From contig CP103028.1 of assembly GCA_024752435.1 (NCBI GenBank), forward strand, positions 1 through 64,000: a stretch of DNA of 64,000 nucleotides, in the 5' to 3' direction. The notes beneath the pieces were generated by a model. The model ran no database searches, was not told the DNA's origin, and worked only from the letters and a program-made list of their open reading frames with translations. This document shows positions 56,880-64,000 of the stretch, one piece after another (position 1 is the stretch's first letter; each line of letters starts with the position of its first letter). Origin of the DNA: Allantophomopsis cytisporea (Eukaryota > Ascomycota > Leotiomycetes > Phacidiales > Phacidiaceae). The position numbers and the translations under genes were made by a program.

Positions 56880-57131
56880 ATGTCGTGGAAGGGCAAAAAC
56901 TATGATGCTATACAGAAGAAAGCAGGCTCTATTGTACACTGTTCCTTCAAAACTGAGACTAGAAAATAGTATGCTATCATAATCTCGTGGATAAAAGCAG
57001 CAATATGCCTTGCTCTAGCAGGCCTTATCGTCTACCTAGTTGCTAGAAGGATCTCAAAGCAACTGTCAAATACTAGGACCGAAGTCAACCAGGCCGCTGA
57101 AATCAACAAGATGGCAAAGCTTGAGCACTAA
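56880..57131 (+). CDS. possible small single-pass membrane protein
   Basis: Join(56880-56933, 56970-57131) gives 71 residues. The start is MSWKGKNYDAIQKKAGSI; the second exon holds a 25-residue hydrophobic span (AIIISWIKAAICLALAGLIVYLVA), then RRISKQ and a hydrophilic tail. The second exon is an open frame of 54 codons with protein-like composition, ending in TAA. The implied intron is only 36 bases, shorter than any other here, and no homologue is known to me. It could equally be a relic or a chance frame. Single membrane span and positive-inside charge suggest a tail-exposed membrane micropeptide. Confidence 0.3.
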
Positions 57132-58461
57132 AGAACGCGCAACAGCCCTCTCAGGAACATAGAAACCTTGATGCCTACCTACAGCATCAGCTAAATACTC
57201 GATAGCAATGTATGGACACCTTTCACTCAAAACCAAAAGCATATCCACTCCTACCTCCGTTCCGTCACGTTCTGCGACCTTCTTTTCACTTCCATAAGTT
57301 CCTCGATATCGAACCTTTCAACCGCTCTATTTGTATCTCTCATATGGCTGGGGCTCTTCATACTTTCTCTTCAAAAATACGGTGGTTATAAGAGTATTAA
57401 TCTCTCCAATGGATACAGAGTCTGATCTCGATACTGCATTTATAGAGCGACAGACTTTTCGCGCGTGGGAACGTCTGCAAATAGTGATGGCACCAAGTAA
57501 AGTAATTGTTATGCGTCAGCTTCCTGGAGGAATTTCAAGAAAACATGCGATGTGTTTAGTGCCACTCATATTCTATTGTATCTTTTTATGGCTGACCCGA
57601 GTATTAGGCTTATCTCAGATGTTCAATCTTTTGCTGACTTACACCGTGACTAAGATGTAAGTGTATTATATTAGAAAAGAACCAATTCCGGAAACGTTGA
57701 TGAATCGAGTCTCAGAGTTGGAGAGTAGGAGAGTAAGATTCTTGTCGTAGCACAATCTATGGCTTATGAATATAACTCGAGAATATCAGTTGAATGGCAC
57801 AACACAAGCGCCGTACTTTTATGTCTCCTGGTCAAATGGCTGAAAGGGGTAAAGAGATATATATAGGAGTCGAACATCTCTCCTAAAAAATGATGCTTGT
57901 GGGTTGTTGTTTTCTCAACGTACAAGTATATGTGCAATCCAACTCACCTCCTATTCCAGAACCAAGAGACGCCAAGAATCGGGCACTGGTTTACTCCAAT
58001 CCTACTTCTTGGCGTCACTAGATTTGACCATACATTTCTATAGAAGGCGAGCGAAACTACAATGACAATTGTTCTAAACGCAGGACATTGTATCACAGCA
58101 TTGTACCACTAGCAAACTGTTATTAGGAATGAAGGAACAAGCAGTAATTCGCGACCATTTTCGGTCATCAATGAATTCGTATGATCTGATTGCGCAGATT
58201 GGGACATCGTGATTCGCCAAACCCCCTGATTTATGCACGGACGAACAAGAGAATTCGAGATGTTTATTTGGTGAGGCGGGATTTGTATTTCAAGATGACC
58301 CGATTGGCTGCAGACTTATGTAGATAATGCACAAATTATGAATTGTACGGAAGATTGACGAATCAGGAAATCAGCCCTGATTCCGAATTGCTTTGTTTTA
58401 TTCAGAAAAGACAAGGGAAACGTGGAATGGTGTTTTTATTGTGCAATTGGAGTGTGGAGTG

Positions 58462-58487
58462 AGAGCAGAGCAGAGCAGAGCAGAGCA
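58462..58487. repeat. GAGCA tandem repeat
   Basis: Five perfect 5-base units in the intergenic region. Confidence 0.75.
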
Positions 58488-58737
58488 TTGGATGCACCCG
58501 GAGCTGTCGTCAGCTGCAAATCTCGCTCGTGGTGATGCGGGTACCGCTAGAAACGGCAGTCACAGATTCCACGCTCCACCAATAACCCAGCAGACATTAA
58601 TAGATTTGTATGGACGCAGCATGTATGACACCGTCCAGCGAATAAGAAATCGAACAAGCCCCGTTTAACCACAGTATTCCCTTCATAAGCCCCATGTAAG
58701 CCCGTGGACGCCCTGTCGAGGATTTATGTGTCTACAA

Positions 58738-58765
58738 GTATGTATGTATGTATGTATGTATGTAT
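58738..58765. repeat. TATG tetranucleotide microsatellite
   Basis: Six to seven perfect units, intergenic. Confidence 0.85.
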
Positions 58766-58978
58766 TCCCTCCGCTCTCTCTCACTCCGCCTTCTATCTTG
58801 ATGCCAGACCACTTTCCCCCGACTGAAACATCCATGTGTTTGCCATATACAATACGATAAACATAATATGATTGCCCTGCACTTGCTTTGAATCGAATAC
58901 TGAACATCAACACGATCAGATCGGGTTGATGGGGAAATAATAGCCAATTCGCAAAGAAATATCAACTAATCACTCACT

Positions 58979-59001
58979 CAATCAATCAATCAATCAATCA
59001 A
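58979..59001. repeat. AATC tetranucleotide microsatellite
   Basis: About five perfect units, preceded by ACTC variants, upstream of the YTP1-like gene. Confidence 0.8.
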
Positions 59002-59415
59002 ATACAAATAAAAAATAACAAGTAACGGATCGATCCTTCGACAAAGCGTCCCCGCCTACCTACTACCGTATATTACCTCACTGCACCCAACGATAAACCT
59101 TCCGTCCTTTCAACGTCTTCCCGAAGTACCGAAAACACCAAAAGAAGGAGGCAAAGCCACAGATTCTTCCACATCCCATCAATATACATACGTCTCTCAC
59201 TTTGCATCCATCGCAAATCTCTTCAACTGCATCCGATCCTCCCGCCTCGTCCTGGAACACTCTCGACAGGGTTCCGAGCCTCGATCCGACAAATCAGCCT
59301 CATCGTCTACGAGTCTCGCATTATCTGACCGTCGCAGGTCACCCCATTTGTAGCCCTCACCCATACGCTCAGACGTACGCGCCCGGGCACCTTGGGCCCC
59401 TTCAGAACGTTCAAC

Positions 59416-61009
59416 ATGGCCACTACGATGTCGACGATAAGAAGTCGTGCCATCGCTATCGCTGCTGTCACTTTGTTGTCAGCAAAGACGACCATGGCTC
59501 ATGATCACAGCAACGCCGTAGAACCGGGTCAGGCGATGACCGTCGAACCGCTGGTAAGGCGATCGCGACTCGGAATTCGTGCGACGAGAGACTAATTTGG
59601 CTCGTAGGACTCGATATTATGGATACATATCCTCATGCAAATGGTTGCGTTTGGAATCATTTTCCCGGCTGGAATGGTCCTTGGTGTGAGTGGGGTACCG
59701 GAGTGGGCGACTTGAGAGCGAGAGCTGACTTGGATGACCTGTAGATCGTGAAGAATCGCTGGCACGTCCCGGTACAAGTTTTGGGAACAATTATAGCCGT
59801 CCTCGGATACTTCCTCGGCCATGCACACAAAGGACGACAATTTGCTCGCAATGCCCATTCGTCTTTCGCCAGCTGGCTCATGCTCATGCTCATTGCGCAA
59901 ATTGTCATGGGCGTCTACCTCCGTCTGCACTTGACCAAGGGCTTCCAAGGAAAAATTAGAAGATTTGTGGTGATGGGTCACGGTGTGCTTGGAAAGGTCA
60001 TGCCTGTGGTTTCTTGGGTGCAGATGCTTTTTGGAGGAATCACAGCCTTGGGTTTCTGTCGTGATGACCATTTGGGACAATGTCTTGCACACTTCATCAT
60101 GGGAAGTGCTTTTATTGGGTACGGAATTTTGCTCACCATCTCAATGCTCGTTGGACAAGCTTGGTTGAGAAGAACTGGCCGATCCCAAGAGTTCTTCGAT
60201 TCCGCCGTGATTGCTGCGTGGGGTTGTGTCAATACCTTCACCGAGCATAGATGGGGTGGACCATGGGTTGCGAACGATATCCAGCACACCACTATGGGTG
60301 TTATTTGGTGGGCCGCTGGTTTGGCTGGTGTGTGGCTTAGTAGATCCAGGGATGGATCACCAAAGAGAAACTTTGTTCCTGGATTTGTTATCCTCGTCAC
60401 TGGATGGGCCATGTCCGCCCACCCACAACATCTTCCATTGAGCACAATGGTTCACACGATGTTCGGATACACTCTTATGGGTGCTGGTCTTACGAGAATC
60501 ATTGAAGTTGCTTTTGTGCTGAAGGACAAGCCATGCCTCTCTGAGGAGGGAGATGCTAACAGTTTCCAATACGTGCCAGTCTACGTAAGTAACACTTTTC
60601 TCCCCTTCTCTATATTGCCCCTCTTTAAAAGTATATCTGCTAATGCTTTCTCCAGCTTCTCTATGCGTCCGGTTTCCTTTTCATGGGTGCCACTGAGGAA
60701 CAAATGCAGCTCATCTCTGATGCTGGCATTACTCATGTCTCCTATGTCCTTGTTCTCTACAGTTTCGCCTTCCTTATCTTCCTTTTTACCAACATGCTTT
60801 TGCACCTCTATGTCGTCAACTCATCTCCACCAGTACCACCAAAGGACTCTGAGAGAGCCCCAAGATTACCACGCGCAAACGGCCATACCCGAGGAACCGA
60901 CTCTACCCAGATCCGCGACGCCGAAGAATTTGAACTCGAGGGATTGATGAGCGATGAGGAACCTGAAAGTCCTAGCACAGTGGGAAAGAACAGCCAAACC
61001 AGAGTTTAG
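59416..61009 (+). CDS. YTP1-like multispan membrane protein
   Basis: Join(59416-59553, 59608-59685, 59745-60584, 60656-61009), 469 residues; introns 54, 59 and 71 bp. The N-terminus (RAIAIAAVTLLSAKTTMA) looks like a signal peptide, followed by 'HDHSNAVEPG'. The first membrane part, 'DSILWIHILMQMVAFGIIFPAGMVLGIVKNRWHVPVQ', belongs to the domain found in front of YTP1 and in cytochrome b561-like proteins, with paired His. Then come 'HAHKGRQFARNAHSSFASWLM', 'GHGVLGKVMPVVSWVQMLFGGI', and the YTP1 part with 'NTFTEHRWGGPW..DIQHTTMGVIWWAAG' and 'TMVHTMFGYTLMGAGLTRI'. It ends 'LLYASGFLFMGATEEQMQL' plus an acidic tail. The many membrane His suggest heme binding, which is inference. Function in fungi is poorly known. 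Confidence 0.85.
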
Positions 61010-61400
61010 ATCATGGAGAGAGAAATTGTAGATCAATCGTTTGGTGTATATAGAGCATTTTTATTCTTGAATGTCTAGGAGTTTATGCATAGAAGCCGGC
61101 GTTTGCCTCTATGAAACAGCAAATCTAGCGTCTCATCTTCTATTTTCTTTTTTTCTCATCAGCATACAAACCGCTATTCCATCTATGCTTCTTATCTTCG
61201 TCAAATCCTCTTGATGCTTCTTAGCGTGATACTGGCGACTAGATTTATCTCCTTGCCTTGATTGTTCATTCAGGCGGCCGAAATAGCCTTACGCAGGCGT
61301 ATCCATCTATGGCCAGAATTCGTACGAACCATATCAGCTACTAAGTGCAGCCCAGTGCAGCTTCTCCAGATTGTTCTTGGGGTGCTTCTAGTTCTGCCTC
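61010..61400. other. convergent 3' flanks
   Basis: The YTP1-like gene and the peptidyl-tRNA hydrolase gene end toward each other here, so both terminator/polyadenylation regions share about 390 bases. No gene is seen. Confidence 0.6.
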
Positions 61401-62162
61401 TCAAGAAGCACTCAGCTTCTTCAACTCTTCCACCACTTTACCCACGCATCCTTCAACCTTGGCTCTCTCCACACCACTCATCTTCTTCAGCACATAACTA
61501 GACACAGCATTGGGATCCCGACTAACAGGTCTCCCAATCCCCACACCGATCCTCGTATACGGCGCACCCTTCAACTGCTCCTTAATACTCTTCAAGCCAT
61601 TATGACCCTTGGGACTCAGACTCCCATCCCTAACCTTAACCGTACCCAGCGTGCCCTCCAATTCATCATGCAAGACCACCAACCTAGCCTCCTCGCCATC
61701 TCTCACGCCCCGCAAAAACTCCCTCCACGCAGCCGCCACTCCCACCCCCGACACATTCATCAGCGACCCCGACTGCCACAGCGTATACTCGCCCGCCGAA
61801 ACCAGCCCATTGCCGTGCGCGCGCGACTTCACAAACGGCGGGTAATGCAGCGCATGCGCGAGCGAGAGGAGGACCGTGTGGCCCGCGCTGTGGAAGGTAT
61901 TGATGTAGGAGCCCGGGTTACCGATGGAGCAGACGAGGAGGCGCGTTGGTTGCGCCATGCTTTGCAGAGGGATGGGTATTGAGCGGATGTGAGCGGTTAT
62001 TGCTTGTGCATCCTCTATGGCTGTCGGTCCGCTGTTCTGTTGTCGTTGCTTTGCGCGCTGCTGTCGTCGTGTTGGGTGCGGCTGTTGTTGCTGCTGGTCT
62101 TCTGATGAACTTTTTGTCGTGGTCGGCGTACACGGAGTTTCGTTTTCGCGGTGCTGCGTCAT
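61401..62162 (-). CDS. PTH1: peptidyl-tRNA hydrolase (Pth1 family)
   Basis: Single exon, 253 residues from the ATG at 62162; the open frame continues upstream, but that part reads like leader. The enzyme cleaves peptidyl-tRNA released from stalled ribosomes. Visible are 'LLVCSIGNPGSYINTFHSAGHTVL', containing the Asn and catalytic His region, 'GEYTLWQSGSLMNVSGVGV' and 'RLVVLHDELEGTLGTVKVRDG', with the Asp of the catalytic triad, then 'SPKGHNGLKSI' and 'YTRIGVGIGRP'. The N-terminal 65 residues are Gln/Thr-rich and low-complexity, perhaps a mitochondrial or disordered extension. An internal start at the MAQPTR methionine would give a core protein. The coding strand is GC-rich relative to the window. 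Confidence 0.88.
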   Translation of the reverse strand: MTQHRENETPCTPTTTKSSSEDQQQQQPHPTRRQQRAKQRQQNSGPTAIEDAQAITAHIRSIPIPLQSMAQPTRLLVCSIGNPGSYINTFHSAGHTVLLSLAHALHYPPFVKSRAHGNGLVSAGEYTLWQSGSLMNVSGVGVAAAWREFLRGVRDGEEARLVVLHDELEGTLGTVKVRDGSLSPKGHNGLKSIKEQLKGAPYTRIGVGIGRPVSRDPNAVSSYVLKKMSGVERAKVEGCVGKVVEELKKLSAS

Positions 62163-62626
62163 GGCGGCGGGAGTGTAGGGCTGAACGAGTACAAGGTGGG
62201 ATAAAGTTGGAACTTGGAAACTATTTGTATGTTGAATGCATGTTCGCAGTTTGAAATGCCTGCAGTCTTTGGACTCTTGAAGTAGGATAGACTTTTGTAT
62301 TAAAACTAAGTACTTTATGTGCATTGGCTTTCCTTCCACTCAAAAGAAAAATTCATAAGCAAGAGTCATACAGTACTTATTCACAGCCCCATCGCCCGCC
62401 TCCTTCAACGTTGGGTGGGAGTCATAACACCACACTAAGCCTGACTTGATTCCTCGTCATTCATAATGCGTCATATTAACCAACACAAAGGACTCGGACA
62501 GGCAAGGTAAACTTATTCTTAAATACTATGCCTTTTAAGATTCAAGATCGCTGCATTGCTGATCTTGCTCGCGATCTATTAGACAAAACGCCATGCCACC
62601 CTACCTTGTATTACAACTTCTTCACA
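62163..62626. other. intergenic, PTH1 promoter and RVS161 3' flank
   Basis: About 460 bases holding the upstream region of PTH1 and the end of the BAR gene, both on the minus strand. Confidence 0.55.
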
Positions 62627-63723
62627 TTATACCGTTCCGCTGATGCTCAATTCTCTGATCTCCTGCAAAACCTCTTCCACTCTGGCATCCAAATGTCCCT
62701 GTGCATATTGGTCTCTAGTATCCGCATCTAAATACTGCTGCACCTGCGCCATTCTTGAGTATGCCTCCGCACAGAATCGTAGTTGAATCTTGACGAGAGC
62801 TTCAAAACTTGGGTCGAGATATGGAACACGAAGATCGATGAGTTGGGGAAGCTCGGTGAAAAGCTGCTCGTTCAGTTGTTCGTAGGCCGCCTTTGCCATC
62901 TCGGTTTCCTTCTCAGCACGTGGAAGTTTGGTAACATCCTTGTCTGGCTTCTCGACAAGCTTCTTGACCTTGGCACGCATAGCATCGTAGTCGAGGAGTT
63001 TGTGGTTGCGCTTCTTAATACCTATAGAATCGTTAGCTACGTCATATCATGGGAAGTGGTGTTTCCATACATTCGTTGATATCTGGGAAGTAGGCACAGA
63101 ATCGGGAGATTGGTTCAAGTACAGTAGTTCTGGGAACTTGTTAGAATGTTGACGGCTGTCTCGGTATGCCAGAAACTCATTACCTGTATGGTCCATCAAG
63201 TGCTTTGATCGTTTCGGCATCCAGATCCTCTACTGCCTGTTTGTAACTGCGGCTTACTCCATCGTTGGCGCCGGCATCACCATAGAAAGCATCGATGGTC
63301 TCGGCGATTCGCATTTGAGAAGCGGTCATTGCTATGCGCCAATTAGTATTGCGTAATACGAGACATTTTTACCACGAACCTCTCAAGGAGTCGAGGTAAC
63401 CCTTGGCCTCCTTCTGTAGTCTCATTGAGGCTGCCTCCATGGTACGGTATCGTCTGTCTTGTCATCAGCGGATTCATTTGGTCTCAGGACTTCTAATTGC
63501 TTACCGCTCCTCTACTTCATAATCACGGTCATTTGTCTTCTCGACGTGGCCTGTGTGCGCAATTAGTATGACTGGTAGTGGACGAGGCGAAAGTACGGGT
63601 GCAGGTACCGGTCTTCATCATGACCTGCGTTGTCGCACGGTTGACATTCTTTTTGAAGCCTTCAATCTGGTCAGCAGTGATTCTACAGCACGGGAATGAG
63701 GGGCATCTACCTGCCCAAGACAT
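62627..63723 (-). CDS. RVS161: Rvs161/Hob3-type BAR protein
   Basis: Join(63723-63711, 63659-63609, 63550-63505, 63453-63380, 63331-63184, 63129-63071, 63021-62627), complement, 261 residues; six introns of 48-58 bp, in frame. Rvs161 (amphiphysin-like, no SH3) pairs with Rvs167 to shape membranes during endocytosis and affects actin and cell fusion. The tiny first exon encodes MSWAG, as in yeast MSW-GFKKA. Next are 'FKKNVNRATTQVMMKTGHVEKT', 'EERRYRTMEAASMRLQKEAKGYLDSLRAMTASQ', 'DGPYRTTVLEPISRFCAYF', 'INECIKKRNHKLLDYDAMRAKVKKLVEKPDKDVTKLPRAEKE', and 'LPQLIDLRVPYLDPSFEALVKIQLRFC'. Length and blocks match the family throughout. The 5' end is complete at the window's right edge region. Confidence 0.95.
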
Positions 63724-64000
63724 GTTCGCGGTCGGTGAAGTGGAAAGTTATAGATTATAAAGTTCTGGAACCCTCTGGATACGGCTGTCGAGTGATTGTA
63801 TATTGTAGCCCGGCGAGATGAACGAGTGTGTACTTTCGTCGTTCTTTGCGTTGTTGTTTCTGACGTGGGTGTACTTCCTCTTTACCTTACGTCCAAGATC
63901 GACATGCAGCGGAAGCCTAAGCCCAGAAGCCCGACTGACGACGATTGCGGCTTCGCATCTGTGGCGGTGCGATATGGTCCGTGCACTCTAGAATTATTTC
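63724..64000. other. RVS161 promoter region, window end
   Basis: Upstream region of the minus-strand BAR gene. No further gene start is visible before the window ends. Confidence 0.5.

Larger units (their letters stand above)
57132..59415. other. intergenic with simple repeats
   Basis: No gene recognised. A plus-strand frame at 57331-57660 (109 codons, hydrophobic end) has no supportable family. Simple repeats near 58.5-59.0 kb are listed separately. The last 350 bases form the C/T-rich leader of the YTP1-like gene. Confidence 0.5.

Noticed and set aside
57331..57660. 109-codon frame with a hydrophobic end
   Set aside because: No family motif, no start context or intron signal to support it; random frames of this length occur in AT-rich DNA.
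1..64000. CRISPR arrays, rRNA, phage or viral genes
   Set aside because: None is present in a fungal nuclear window: no spaced direct repeat arrays, no rRNA motif and no viral protein motif were seen. Bacterial start signals and operons were therefore not sought.

Overview
The window is filamentous ascomycete nuclear DNA. Coding genes are interrupted by short GT-AG introns of about 44-73 bp, many with CTAAC-like branch points. The gene content is fungal: PhiA-like and LsdA-like secreted proteins, a YTP1-like protein, an Rvs161-type BAR protein, rhodopsin-like 7TM proteins and a STAND-type N-terminal domain. Intergenic DNA is AT-rich. Protein sequences and base composition suggest a leotiomycete (Helotiales, perhaps close to Sclerotiniaceae), but that placement is inference. 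Gene models below were spliced by hand; 'join' lists in the evidence give exon coordinates.

Left arm (1-24.5 kb): gene-poor and rich in broken genes. It holds relics of an unrecognised fungal family (1822-2604), a GNAT acetyltransferase (3190-3815), a Tc1/mariner transposase (5440-6350), an EXD1-like 3'-5' exonuclease (6725-7483), a metallo-beta-lactamase-fold hydrolase (17085-17830) and a cytosolic methionyl-tRNA synthetase (22443-24238), plus an SDR gene with one frameshift (3893-4907). Several show C-to-T/G-to-A changes (His to Tyr, Trp to stop) as expected of repeat-induced point mutation or its traces. Apparently intact genes among them are a formate/nitrite transporter (7594-8530), a PhiA-like cell wall protein (11473-12095), an LsdA-like ferritin-fold protein (15294-16443) and a rhodopsin-like 7TM protein (20005-21069).

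Middle (24.5-48.2 kb): mostly housekeeping genes. These are an F-box protein, the divergent pair succinyl-CoA ligase alpha (LSC1) and Elongator subunit ELP3, an intron-containing tRNA-Met, an endophilin-like BAR protein, a second formate/nitrite transporter, the decapping cofactor DCP1, and a 1034-residue OCRL-type inositol 5-phosphatase. A broken GH106-like rhamnosidase sits at 38.6-40.2 kb.

Right arm (48.2-64 kb): three same-strand genes form an accessory-looking block: a second rhodopsin-like 7TM protein, a zinc metallopeptidase fused to a jacalin-like lectin domain, and a STAND-N/ankyrin protein with a probable GC-AG intron. A possible 71-residue single-pass membrane protein follows. The window ends in conserved genes: a YTP1-like membrane protein, peptidyl-tRNA hydrolase and the Rvs161/Hob3 BAR protein. 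No CRISPR, rRNA or intact transposon was seen. The most notable signals are the density of decayed genes in the left arm, the two non-identical FNT transporters, the 7TM-lectin/protease-STAND block, and a degraded second copy of an essential tRNA synthetase.
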